64,000 nucleotides of DNA from Mesorhizobium sp. INR15 (GTDB taxonomy: Bacteria > Pseudomonadota > Alphaproteobacteria > Rhizobiales > Rhizobiaceae), in NCBI RefSeq assembly GCF_015500075.1, contig NZ_CP045496.1, positions 868,001 through 932,000 on the forward strand. The letters run 5' to 3'. Under the pieces are notes generated by a model. That model did no database searches and was not told where the DNA came from. It was given only the letters and a program-made list of their open reading frames with translations. How positions within the stretch are numbered: the stretch's first letter is position 1; every line of letters starts with the position of its first letter. Positions 17,012-25,673 of this stretch are shown here, one piece after another. The position numbers were made by a program, and so were the translations under genes.

Positions 17012-17128
17012 TGACGTGCTCCTGTTGCCTTGAGCGCACCACGTCCGAACGGACGATGCGGCGCGCTCTGGGTATCCGCCTTCGCAAGCTATGGCCGGGG
17101 CGGGAAAGGCGTCAAGCCGGCAATCCGG

Positions 17129-17500
17129 TCAGGGAACGAGATTGATTTCCTCGGTCTCGCCGCCGCTGCAGGTGTAGCAGCAATCCGCGCATTTTTCCTT
17201 GTTGCCGGGGCCGACGCCCCAATAGGTCTGCTCATCGCCATCGACCCAGGCGCCGTAGCAGATCGATTCGCCCTCGTTGCAGGACACAGGAAGCTGCTTG
17301 GTCTCGCCATCGTCGAGATAGAAATCCTTGCCGTTGCCCGGCCAGACATAGTCGCGGTCCTGGCTGTAGAGCTCGACGCGCATGGCGTTGGGATGGCCGT
17401 TCTTGACGGCAAAGGTGATGTCGGCGGCATGCGCCGACGGCGCCAGCAGCAAGGCAAGAAAGAGCGCGGCCAGCGTACGGCGCGCATAGGCGTAGAACAT
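17129..17500 (-). CDS. Secreted Cys-rich protein, paralogue 1
   Basis: The 123-residue protein has a clear signal peptide (RRTLAALFLALLLAPSAHA, cleaved after AHA). The mature part has VELYSQDRDYVWPGN, PVSCNEGESICYGAWV, a GVGP turn, and ends with a CADCCYTC cluster. Six cysteines in the mature part suggest disulfides or metal binding in the periplasm. The next gene upstream encodes a paralogue with the same cysteine pattern. I do not recognise a named family. The two probably arose by tandem duplication. They are separated by 115 bases, each with its own ribosome binding site. Confidence 0.75.
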   Translation of the reverse strand: MFYAYARRTLAALFLALLLAPSAHAADITFAVKNGHPNAMRVELYSQDRDYVWPGNGKDFYLDDGETKQLPVSCNEGESICYGAWVDGDEQTYWGVGPGNKEKCADCCYTCSGGETEEINLVP

Positions 17501-17615
17501 GGTAACCCCCAGGAAAGAAACGGCCCGTCCGACCGCGGCGCGACCATGACACGATGCGAGCGGCCGCTAAAGGGACCAATGGAACAATCCCTGACTGATT
17601 CTGGGTGGATCGGCG

Positions 17616-17972
17616 CTACTCGACGAGGTCGATCGTCTCGGTCGAGTGTTCCACGCAGATGAAGCAGCAGGTGTCGCAGGGCTGGTCGTTGTCGGGGCCG
17701 ACGCCGGCCGAGATGCTGTCATTGCCGTTGACCCAGGCGCCGTAGCAGATGTGCTCGCCTTGATTGCAGGACAATGGCACTGATTTCTGCGAATTCGGAT
17801 CGATCAGGAACACCTTGTCGTTGCCCGGCCAGACCGTTTCGCGGTCGCGGCTGAACAGTTCGACCGCGACGGCCTCCTTGCGCAGGTTCTTGACAAAGAA
17901 GGCCATGTCGGCGGCCTGGGCCGAGGTCGTAAGGAGCAATGCGGCGAGCACGGCAAGGCGAAAGAGCGGCAC
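17616..17972 (-). CDS. Secreted Cys-rich protein, paralogue 2
   Basis: The 118-residue protein uses a GTG start at 17972 (AAAGG lies 8 bases upstream) and begins with a signal peptide, PLFRLAVLAALLLTTSAQA. A longer open frame to 18146 has no signal-like start. The mature part repeats the landmarks of paralogue 1: VELFSRDRETVWPGN, PLSCNQGEHICYGAWV, GVGP and CDTCCFIC. Identity is modest, but every cysteine is kept, so the duplication is old and both copies are under selection. Function is unknown. Periplasmic or secreted localisation follows from the signal peptide. Confidence 0.72.
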   Translation of the reverse strand: MPLFRLAVLAALLLTTSAQAADMAFFVKNLRKEAVAVELFSRDRETVWPGNDKVFLIDPNSQKSVPLSCNQGEHICYGAWVNGNDSISAGVGPDNDQPCDTCCFICVEHSTETIDLVE

Positions 17973-18021
17973 GATCGGACCTTTCGAATCATTCGCTGGA
18001 GAATCGCATGGCCGCCGGAAA

Positions 18022-19524
18022 CTAGAAAGATGCCCCGCCAATCGCCCCCATCTCGCGGCCAAGGCGCTGCGTCTCGCGAACCAGCAGGTCGAGGTCCTCG
18101 CGTCGCGTGCGATGGTTGTTGATCGCAACACGCAGGCAGTGCTCACCGTGCACCGTGGTGTCCGAGAGCGCGGCGATGCCCTGCTCCTGCAGCCGCAACA
18201 TGATCTCGGTGTTGAGCCGCTTTAGCGCCTCGCCAGTCATGCCGCCAGGAGCCATGCCGCCGGGCCGGAAGCGAAAACAGACGATGTTGATGGCCGGCGG
18301 CGCGACCAGTTCCAGCAGCGGCGCATCTTCGATCAACCTGGCAAGATATTGCCCTTGCGCGATGTTCTGGTCGATCAGCCGGCCGAACTTTTCGACGCCA
18401 TGCTGCTTCAGCGCCATCCAGACCTTCAGCGCGCGAAATCCGCGCGTGGTCTGCAAGCCGTAGTCATGCAGCCATTCGCCGGAGGCAAGGCCGCGCGGCG
18501 TCGATTCGAGATATTCCGGCGTCACCGCAAAAGTCTTGCGGTGCGCGGCGGCATCCCGAACCAGGGCGCAGCCGACCTCGAATGGCGCGTGCAGCCATTT
18601 GTGCGGATCGAGGGCGACCGAATCGGCCCATTCGATACCGGCGACGCGGTGCGCGTTCCGCGGGGCAATCGCGATCAATGCACCGATGCAGCCGTCGACA
18701 TGGAACCAGAGGTCTTCCTCATGCGCCAGTTTGGCCAGCGCTTGCAGATCGTCGATCGCCCCGGTGTTGACGGTGCCGGCGGTGCCGATGACGCAGGCCG
18801 GCATGAAGCCCGCTGCCCGGTCCTCCGATATGGCTGCCCGCAAGGCCTCGATGTCGATGCGCAGCCCGGCATCGGTCGGGATTCGTCGTAGCGCCCGGTT
18901 GCCGAGCCCGAGCGCTTCCATCGCCTTGCGGTGGCAGGAATGGAGCTGGTCCGAGCCATAGAACCGCAGCGGCTTTTCCATCGCGCCAACGCCGTGCTCG
19001 CGCAGGTCGATGCCAGCCTTGGTGTTGCGCGCCACCGTCAGTCCGATGATGTTGGCCATCGAGCCGCCGCTGACCAGCGTGCCGCTGGCCGAAGCGGGGA
19101 AGCCCAGCATCTCCTTGCACCAGTCCACAACCTGGCCGTCGACAAGCGCGGCGGCGTGATTGCCGCCGCCGAGGTTCGAGCCCTGTATGGCCGCCAGGAA
19201 ATCACCGAGCGCACCGGTGAAGTTGCTCGAGCCCATATACCAGGACCAGAAGCGCGGATGGGTATTGCCCATCGGATAGGGCATCACCGTGGCAGCGACC
19301 TCGCCGTAGACATCAGCGAGCGGCGAAGGCGAGCGCGGCAAGGGCGCTGTGAAGGAGGCCCTCACAGCCGCCGGCATCTCCTGCCAGACCGGGCGCTCCC
19401 TGACATCGCGCAGGTAACCGACGGCGTCGTCGATGATCCTGTGCGACAACGTCCGCACATCGGCCCAATCGAGCGGGTCGAGTGTCTCCTCGGAGAGGCC
19501 CGGCATTTCCTGGCTGGTATCCAT
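18022..19524 (-). CDS. PLP-dependent group II decarboxylase (aromatic-L-amino-acid decarboxylase family)
   Basis: The 500-residue enzyme belongs to the pyridoxal-dependent decarboxylase (group II) family. It shows GNTHPRFWSWYMGSS, the substrate loop LVSGGSMANIIGL, FHVDGCIGAL with the cofactor-contacting Asp, and the PLP lysine in SVALDPHKWLHAP (Lys309). Relatives decarboxylate tyrosine, tryptophan, DOPA, glutamate or cysteine-sulfinate, and the substrate cannot be settled from sequence. It follows a cysteine-synthase-like gene by 21 bases in the same orientation, so the two likely form an operon in which one enzyme makes a beta-substituted amino acid and the other decarboxylates it. That pathway is inference. 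Confidence 0.92.
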   Translation of the reverse strand: MDTSQEMPGLSEETLDPLDWADVRTLSHRIIDDAVGYLRDVRERPVWQEMPAAVRASFTAPLPRSPSPLADVYGEVAATVMPYPMGNTHPRFWSWYMGSSNFTGALGDFLAAIQGSNLGGGNHAAALVDGQVVDWCKEMLGFPASASGTLVSGGSMANIIGLTVARNTKAGIDLREHGVGAMEKPLRFYGSDQLHSCHRKAMEALGLGNRALRRIPTDAGLRIDIEALRAAISEDRAAGFMPACVIGTAGTVNTGAIDDLQALAKLAHEEDLWFHVDGCIGALIAIAPRNAHRVAGIEWADSVALDPHKWLHAPFEVGCALVRDAAAHRKTFAVTPEYLESTPRGLASGEWLHDYGLQTTRGFRALKVWMALKQHGVEKFGRLIDQNIAQGQYLARLIEDAPLLELVAPPAINIVCFRFRPGGMAPGGMTGEALKRLNTEIMLRLQEQGIAALSDTTVHGEHCLRVAINNHRTRREDLDLLVRETQRLGREMGAIGGASF

Positions 19525-19545
19525 TCACTTTGCTCCTCGCCCGCC

Positions 19546-20634
19546 CTACGCCGCCGGAAACTGGGCGCCGGGCGTCGAGCGCGACAGGGCGATTTCTTCG
19601 GCGTCCATTTCGGCCTCGATGCCGTCGAACAGCGGCGTCGTCATGTAACGCTCACCGGTGTCGGGCAGCATGCAAAGGATCACCGATCCGGCCGGAGCGT
19701 TTTCGGCGATCCGCCGGGCGACGGCGAAGGTGGCGCCGCCCGAAATGCCGGTGAAGATGCCTTCCTTCCCTGCCAGCGCCCTGGCCCATTTGATGCCCTC
19801 GGGCCCGGCGATCGGCATCACCTCGTCATAGAGGTCCGCGTCGATCGCCTCCTGCAACACGTTGGGGATGAAATCCGGCGTCCAGCCCTGGACCGGATGC
19901 GGCTCGAAAGCCGGATGGCTGGCGGCGGGTGCGCCGCCGGCGCCGCGCTGCTGTGGCTTGCCGCTGCCGATCAGCTGGGCATTGGCCGGTTCGGCCAGAA
20001 CGATACTGACATCCGGCCGCTCGCGACGGAGCACACGCGCCACGCCGGTCACGGTGCCGCCGGTGCCATAGCCGGTGACAAAGCAATCGAGCCGCTTGCC
20101 GGCGAAGTCGTTGATGATCTCGCGCGCGGTTGTCGTCTCATGGATGGCGGCATTGGCCGCCGTCTCGAACTGGCGGGCCAGGAACCACCCATTGGCCTCG
20201 GCCAGCTCCACCGCCTTCCTGTACATGCCAAAGCCTTTTTCGGCGCGTGGCGTGAGCACCACCTTGGCGCCCAGCATGCGCATCAGCTTGCGGCGCTCGA
20301 TGGAAAAACTGTCGGCCATGGTGACGACCAGCGGATAGCCCTTTTGCGCACAGACCATGGCGAGCCCGATGCCGGTGTTGCCGCTGGTGGCCTCGACGAT
20401 GGTCTGACCGGGCTTCAGCGCACCGCTGCGCTCGCCCTCTTCAATGATGTTGAGCGCCAGGCGGTCCTTTACCGATGCCGCCGGGTTGAAGAACTCGGCC
20501 TTCACATAGATCGTCGCATGGGCTGGGCCGAGATTGTTGACGCGGATAACCGGCGTGTCGCCGACCGTGTCGAGAATGCTGTCAAACAGGCGGCCGCGCC
20601 CGGCCGTGGTTCTGATCTGTGCTTGCTGCGGCAT
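19546..20634 (-). CDS. Cysteine synthase family protein (PLP fold type II, extended form)
   Basis: The 362-residue enzyme has the PLP lysine in NPAASVKDRLA (Lys56), the substrate loop ATSGNTGIGLA, and the phosphate loop TGYGTGGTVTGV. It therefore belongs to the O-acetylserine sulfhydrylase / cystathionine beta-synthase group. It is about 35 residues longer than typical CysK, mainly through an insertion with QQRGAGGAPAASHPAFEPHP before the C-terminal region. A second, normal-length cysK is present at 47.9 kb, so this one may be specialised, for instance in making a beta-substituted alanine. It probably shares an operon with the downstream decarboxylase. The start at 20634 is the first sound ATG. 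Confidence 0.88.
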   Translation of the reverse strand: MPQQAQIRTTAGRGRLFDSILDTVGDTPVIRVNNLGPAHATIYVKAEFFNPAASVKDRLALNIIEEGERSGALKPGQTIVEATSGNTGIGLAMVCAQKGYPLVVTMADSFSIERRKLMRMLGAKVVLTPRAEKGFGMYRKAVELAEANGWFLARQFETAANAAIHETTTAREIINDFAGKRLDCFVTGYGTGGTVTGVARVLRRERPDVSIVLAEPANAQLIGSGKPQQRGAGGAPAASHPAFEPHPVQGWTPDFIPNVLQEAIDADLYDEVMPIAGPEGIKWARALAGKEGIFTGISGGATFAVARRIAENAPAGSVILCMLPDTGERYMTTPLFDGIEAEMDAEEIALSRSTPGAQFPAA

Positions 20635-20670
20635 GGGATGATTTCCTCGTTCTTGTTCGTTGTGATCACG

Positions 20671-20689
20671 GGCCGGTTACAAACCGGCC
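20671..20689. promoter_or_regulatory. Perfect palindrome in the divergent cysK-like / BTAD regulator promoter region
   Basis: Arms ggccggtt and aaccggcc pair perfectly around a 3-base loop within the 190-base divergent region. The place suits an operator for the neighbouring BTAD regulator, but no footprint knowledge supports this. Confidence 0.3.
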
Positions 20690-20826
20690 GGTTGGGCGGC
20701 GAGGTTTCGAGACCATGCCGCGCTATGACGTGCCGACAATGCGGTGTGGCGCATTTGGAGCGAAATTCGCTGCCGGATGCGCCGCCTTGTCTCGTCCAGT
20801 GATAGAATGGAGGCCGGCTGGCCAGC

Positions 20827-22878
20827 GTGGGAACAAGCGTGGAAACGCCCGTGGTATCAACTCGATCGAGCCCAAGCAGTGAGCCGTCGGGGCTTTCCGT
20901 GCGCTTGCTCGGGCAGTTGGCGATCGTCCGCGATGGCGTTCCCGTCGCATTGCCGGCTTCGCGCAAGATGGGCGCGCTGTTCGCCTATCTGGCGCTGGCA
21001 CCGCATCCGGTCGGACGCAGCCGGCTGTGCGAGCTTTTGTGGGATGTGCCCAACGACCCCCGGGGCGAGCTACGCTGGTGCCTGAGCAAGCTTCGCGGTG
21101 TTCTCGATGGACCAGACCGCCGCCGGGTCGAGACGCAGGGCGACACCGTCGCACTGCGCCTGGACGACTGTTTCGTCGATGCGCCGGTGATCGTGGCTGC
21201 CACGGCGCATGGATTTTCGAAACTCGGTATCGAGCGATTGCGGGGGCTGGCCAACCTGTTCGCAGGCGATTTTCTCGACGGGCTCGAACTTGACCGCAGC
21301 CCGCTCTTCAACAACTGGCTGACGGCGCAGCGCCGCCGGTTCCAGTCGTGTCACGCGGCGGTGCTGGAGCACCTTGTCGGCGCTCTTCCGGCCGGTTCCG
21401 AGGAAGCGGCTGCCTTTCACGACAGATGGGTGGAACTGGCGCCGTTCGACGGGCGGGCGCACCTGGCGCTGCTGGCCAATCTGGCGATACGCGGGGCCTT
21501 CGGCGCGGCAGAGGAGCATCTGGCGGCGGCGGCACGGCTTTTCCAGTCGGAGGAACTCGATTTCGGTCCGGTTCAACGCGGCTGGCAGGCGATCCGCGAC
21601 AGGCCATCCGGCGCTTCGCTGCAAGCCCAGCCCTGCGCGATAACGGTGCCGCCGTTGGCGACCGCCGCGGCCGCCGACAAACCGCCCGAACCCAGCCACG
21701 CTTCGCTGGCCGTGATGCCTTTCGTCGACGAAACCGGCCTCGGCGGTGTTCGGGGCGGGCTCGCGGACGGCCTCACCCACGACATCATCACCCGGCTGGC
21801 AAAGCTCAGGGACTTTTTCGTAATCGCGCGCGGATCGGTCTTCGCCCTGGCCGAAATGAACCTCGCGCCTCAGGATGCCGGGCGGCGGCTGAATGTCGAC
21901 TATGTCGCCACCGGAACCGTGCGCAGCTTGACCGGCCGCATCATCGTCAGCGTCGAGCTGGTCGAGGTGCGCACGGCAAGGATCGTGTGGGGCGAGACAT
22001 TCGAGCGCCGGCACGACGATATCTTCACCGTACTGGACGATATCGGCAACAGCATCGTCTCGTCGGTATCGGTCGAGATCGAGACCGTCGAACGCAACCG
22101 CGCCATGCTCAAGGCGCCGAATTCGCTCAACGCCTGGGAGGCCTACCATCGCGGCCTCTGGCACATGTACCGCTTCACCCAGCCGGAAAACGACCTGGCG
22201 CGGCACTTCTTCGACATGGCGGTCGCGCTCGATCCGACCTTCACCCGCGCCTATGCCGGCCTGTCCTTCGTTCATTGGCAGAACGCCTTCCAGCGCTGGG
22301 GCGACCGCGACAGGGAAAGCGGGCTGGCCTTCGAGACCGCCGGCCACAGCCTGCTGGTCGATGACCACAATCCGGCCGCCCACTGGGCGATGGGCCGGGC
22401 GCTTTGGTTGCGTGGCGAGCAGGATGGCTCGCTGATCGAACTGGAACGGGCGGTGGACCTCAGCCCCAACTTCGCACTCGGGCATTACGCTTTGTCGTTC
22501 GTGCATTCGCAGTCCGGCGATCCACGGGCGGCGATCGGCTCTTCGGACCACTCGCGCCATCTCAGCCCCTTCGACCCCCTGCTGTTCGGCATGCTTGGCG
22601 CTCGCGCCATGGCGCATGTCCGCCTCGGCCAGTTCGACGAGGCTGCCGAATGGGCGCTGAAAGCGGTGGCTCGGCCCAACTCGCACGCCATCATCCTGGC
22701 CATTGCCGCGCATTGCCTGGCGCTGGCGGGCCGGCTCGACGAGGCGCGCAAATTCGCTGCCGCCATCCGCAAGACATTGCCCAACTATCGCGCTGAGGAT
22801 TTCATCGGCACGTTTCGTTTCGAGCCGGACGCCGCGGCACTGTTCCGGCAGGCCGGCAGGCGCATCGGCTTGAGCTGA
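20827..22878 (+). CDS. BTAD/SARP-like transcriptional regulator with TolB-like and TPR regions
   Basis: The 683-residue regulator has an N-terminal winged helix (LGQLAIVRDGVPVALPASRK and LLWDVPNDPRGELRWCLSKL), a BTAD helical domain (about 110-250), and a TolB-like/FlgO-type segment (SLAVMPFVDETGLGG, LTHDIITRLAKLRDFFVIA). TPR-like repeats follow from about residue 430. No nucleotide-binding motif is present, so it differs from the large ATPase SARPs. Similar proteins in rhizobia are poorly characterised. The start is a GTG at 20827 with GGAGG 13 bases before it. Nearby in-frame GTGs are possible. It is divergent from the cysK-like/decarboxylase pair, its likeliest target. Confidence 0.85.
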   Translation: MGTSVETPVVSTRSSPSSEPSGLSVRLLGQLAIVRDGVPVALPASRKMGALFAYLALAPHPVGRSRLCELLWDVPNDPRGELRWCLSKLRGVLDGPDRRRVETQGDTVALRLDDCFVDAPVIVAATAHGFSKLGIERLRGLANLFAGDFLDGLELDRSPLFNNWLTAQRRRFQSCHAAVLEHLVGALPAGSEEAAAFHDRWVELAPFDGRAHLALLANLAIRGAFGAAEEHLAAAARLFQSEELDFGPVQRGWQAIRDRPSGASLQAQPCAITVPPLATAAAADKPPEPSHASLAVMPFVDETGLGGVRGGLADGLTHDIITRLAKLRDFFVIARGSVFALAEMNLAPQDAGRRLNVDYVATGTVRSLTGRIIVSVELVEVRTARIVWGETFERRHDDIFTVLDDIGNSIVSSVSVEIETVERNRAMLKAPNSLNAWEAYHRGLWHMYRFTQPENDLARHFFDMAVALDPTFTRAYAGLSFVHWQNAFQRWGDRDRESGLAFETAGHSLLVDDHNPAAHWAMGRALWLRGEQDGSLIELERAVDLSPNFALGHYALSFVHSQSGDPRAAIGSSDHSRHLSPFDPLLFGMLGARAMAHVRLGQFDEAAEWALKAVARPNSHAIILAIAAHCLALAGRLDEARKFAAAIRKTLPNYRAEDFIGTFRFEPDAAALFRQAGRRIGLS

Positions 22879-23000
22879 GGCAATCAGCCCCGCAAGCCAA
22901 GGCAAGCCCTCGAATTCCGCCGGTTAACGAATTCGGAAGGGGTTGTTTAACCGTTCGCCGCTATGTCACGGCCCGAGGGGCCCTTGGCAAAAGTGTGAGT

Positions 23001-23183
23001 ATGATGAGCGACAGCCCTGATAAGCGTAACGAATGGCGTGCCATTTTCTATGTGCAGGCCCGCGTTGGCATCCTGTTTGTTCCTGTTGTCGCCAGCCTTC
23101 TGCTCATCGCGGCACTCGCCGGCAACGAACGCAAATCCGCTCCCGACGGCATCGACCGCACCGTTACAGGCTCGGTGCGCTAA
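23001..23183 (+). CDS. Small single-pass membrane protein
   Basis: The 60-residue protein has one hydrophobic segment (about residues 20-40, GILFVPVVASLLLIAALAG) between charged ends. The ATG at 23001 and the one at 23004 are both possible. A GTG 6 bases upstream is also in frame, and no strong ribosome binding site separates them. It follows the BTAD regulator by 120 bases. I do not recognise a family. Confidence 0.45.
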   Translation: MMSDSPDKRNEWRAIFYVQARVGILFVPVVASLLLIAALAGNERKSAPDGIDRTVTGSVR

Positions 23184-23290
23184 CCGGCACGGCCGTTAGT
23201 TGAGCTTGGCTCCCCGCGAGGCGCGCGTCACCTGGCGGGGGAACTCCTGCCTGCATCGGGCATTGTCTTCCAGAACCGCCACTGGAGAAC

Positions 23291-23461
23291 ATGATGACCA
23301 AGGCCTTCGATGTGAACGACGACACCGCGCGGAACCCGAAGCCGCCGCCGCAGCCAAAGACCGGCGACGCGCTGCATAAAAAGAAGGTGCAGGGAAAGGC
23401 GTTCCAGGTGAACGAAAACAGCGTGGAGAACCCGAAGCCCGCGCCGGCATCCCGAAAGTGA
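23291..23461 (+). CDS. Tiny protein built from two copies of a short motif
   Basis: The 56-residue peptide has KAFDVNDDTARNPKP near the start and KAFQVNENSVENPKP near the end, so it is an internal duplication joined by a lysine-rich linker (LHKKKVQG). GGAG lies 5 bases before the ATG. It is hydrophilic, Pro/Lys/Asn-rich and likely disordered. The ribosome binding site, the repeat structure and the clean stop support a real gene. I cannot name a family. Confidence 0.55.
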   Translation: MMTKAFDVNDDTARNPKPPPQPKTGDALHKKKVQGKAFQVNENSVENPKPAPASRK

Positions 23462-23483
23462 TGCCCTGATCGGCAAGCGTCGC

Positions 23484-23792
23484 TCAAATAAAGCGCGGGA
23501 TCGGACCGTTCTGCGGCGTGGTGCGGTCGCCGAGGTCGAGAAAGACCTCGTCGACATAGCACCAGCCCCAGCCTTCAGGCGGATCGTAGCCCTCGATGAT
23601 GGGGTGGCGGGTCGCGTGGAAATGCTTGGTGGCGTGACGGTTGGGCGAGTCATCGCAACAGCCGACATGGCCGCAGGTGCGGCAAAGCCGCAGATGCACC
23701 CACTCAGAACCGCTCTTCAGGCATTCCTCGCAGCCAAGGGCGCTCGGCGTGACGTCCTTGACGTCTGCCGCGTGTCTGCATTCATCCGCCAT
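23484..23792 (-). CDS. UBP-type zinc finger protein
   Basis: The 102-residue protein is almost entirely a ZnF-UBP domain. Its Cys/His ligands appear in CEECLKSG, LRLCRTCGHVGCCD and SPNRHATKHFHATRHPII, followed by GWGWCYVDEVFLDL. In eukaryotes the fold binds the free C-terminus of ubiquitin. Bacteria have no ubiquitin, so its ligand here is unknown. The ATG overlaps the stop of the upstream thioredoxin-reductase-like gene (TGATG), so the two are translationally coupled. Together they suggest a redox-linked unit. Confidence 0.88.
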   Translation of the reverse strand: MADECRHAADVKDVTPSALGCEECLKSGSEWVHLRLCRTCGHVGCCDDSPNRHATKHFHATRHPIIEGYDPPEGWGWCYVDEVFLDLGDRTTPQNGPIPRFI

Positions 23793-25503
23793 CACACTCT
23801 CCCGACTTGCTTCGGCTCGACCTGTTCCGGTGCCACGGCCTGACTGCCGTTTTGCGCCAGATATGCATGCAATGCCGCCACCACCTGGGCACCCTCGCCG
23901 ACAGCGGCGGCGACGCGTTTGACCGAGCCGGAGCGCACGTCGCCGATGGCGAACACGCCGCTTCGGCTCGTCTCCATCAGACCATGCGTTGATCCTATGT
24001 CCGATCCGGTGCGGATGAAACCCCTGGCATCCAGCGCCACGTCGCTCTGCGCCAGCCAGTCGGTGTTCGGGTCGGCGCCGATGAACAGGAAGAGATGGCG
24101 GATCGGCCGCGTCGTCTCCACACCGCTGGCGCGGTCCCGCCAGCGCACGGCGGCGAGATTGCCCTCGTCGCCTTCCAGCGCCTCGACCTCGGCCCCGGTC
24201 AGCACCTCGATGTTGGGCTGCGCCCTGATGCGCTCGACCAGATAGCGCGACATGCTGGCCTCGAGGCCGCCGCCGCGCGCCAGCAAAGCCACTTTGCGCA
24301 CATGGCTGGCGAGGTAGACGGCGGCCTGTCCGGCCGAATTTCCGGCGCCGACCAGGGCGACCTCCTGTCCGCCGCAAAGCCGCGCCTCGATTGGCGAGGC
24401 CCAATAATGCACGCATGTTCCTTCGAACCGCGCCAGGTTGTCGACGTCGAGGCGGCGGTAGCGCGCGCCGCTGGCGATCACCACGCTACGTGTCCGCACC
24501 GTCTCGCCGTCGCCGACTTCAAGAAGGTAGCGGGCGCCGGAGGGATCGTTCGCCGCACTGAGCAGCTTCGCTTCATCTGGGATGACCATTTCGACGCCAA
24601 ATTTCTGCGCCTGATTGTACGCACGCGCCATCAGCGCCATGCCCGAAATGCCGGTGGGAAATCCGAGATAATTCTCGATGCGCGAGGAGGCGCCGGCCTG
24701 CCCGCCGAAGGCACGGCAGTCGAGCACAATGGTCGACAGGCCTTCGGAGGCGGCATAGACGGCCGCCGCCAGACCGGCCGGCCCGGCACCGACAATGGCG
24801 ACATCGTAGAGTTTGTCGGCATCGATCGGCCGCAACAGGCCGATGCAGCGGGCAAGGTCCTTCTCGCCGGGATTGCGCAGCAGCCTGCCGTTCGACACAG
24901 CACGATCGGGAGGTGGTGCGGATCGACGTGAAACTGTTCGATCAGGGTTTTGGCGCAGGGGTCGGCGTCTGAATCGAGCACGCGGTGCGGCTGGCCACTT
25001 CGGGCGAGAAAGCCTTGCAGCCGCAAGACGTCGCTGTTGCCGGCAAGGCCAATGATGATCGGCCCGATCGTGCCGCTCTCCAGCAGACCGACACGGCGCA
25101 GGATCAGCGCCCGCATGATGCGCTCGCCGAGATTGGCCTCCTGCACCATCAGGTCGCGCAGCCGCTGCGAAGGGATGACGAACGCCTCCACCGGCTCGGC
25201 CGCTTGTGCATTGACCAGCGACGGCCGCGCCGAAAGCTGCGCGAGTTCGCCAACGAACCCGCCCGGACCATGCGTGACGATCGTCTCGCGCCGGCCAGGC
25301 TTGCCATCCTGGGTGATGTCGACCGTGCCCGACAGGACAACGATCAGGCCCGGCGCCACATCGCCGGCTTCAAAGATATGCTCGCCAGCGGCATAGGAAC
25401 TGGCCTCGCCAAACCGGCGCATGCGCTCGATGTCGGCTTCGGCCAACGTCGGGAACGCCTGATCGCGACGGGTCGAGAAGATCGGGTTGACGGTTTGTGA
25501 CAT
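23792..25503 (-). pseudogene. Cyclic-nucleotide-binding thioredoxin-disulfide reductase fusion, split by a -1 frameshift
   Basis: The first frame (from ATG 25503) encodes a cyclic-nucleotide-binding domain (YAAGEHIFEAGDVAPGLIVV, GGFVGELAQLSARPSLVNAQ) and a thioredoxin-like segment ending ...HHLPIVLC. Near 24896-24900 the sense passes to another frame, which continues SNGRLLRNPGEKDLARCIG and then an FAD-dependent reductase (DVAIVGAGPAGLAAAVYAAS, GGQAGASSRIENYLGFPTGI, FIGADPNTDWL). The FAD/NAD fold is complete to 23792. One added base gives 570 residues, the usual size of this fusion family. The redox motif area has no CxxC in the usual TrxR place. Either an assembly error or a real inactivating mutation is possible. 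Confidence 0.8.
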
Positions 25504-25673
25504 GGTTCGAGCGTAGCGAAGCAGCCGCGCGGTTTGAAGCGGTTTGTTCGAGGCCTAGCCGGGAGGCGAGGTTGCTGACGGCCATCAGGCCGTCGTGTCG
25601 GGATGACCAGATCCGTGAAGACTTGAGGCGTCGCGCGGCGCTGCCCAAGATCGGCTCAGCTGACCGCCAACGC

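Noticed and set aside
18931..20802. 623-codon plus-strand frame over the decarboxylase and cysK-like genes
   Set aside because: It spans two genes recognisable on the minus strand and has random-like, His/Gly/Arg-rich composition.
21070..22905. 611-codon minus-strand frame
   Set aside because: Antisense shadow of the BTAD regulator, with no motif and no ribosome binding site.
23484..24416. 310-codon frame that includes the UBP finger
   Set aside because: The part upstream of 23792 is a shifted reading of the reductase gene. The UBP domain alone is complete from the ATG at 23792.
24631..24896. C-terminal part of the cyclic-nucleotide-binding open frame
   Set aside because: After 24896 this frame is a nonsense reading of the reductase domain, so it was treated as a frameshift product.
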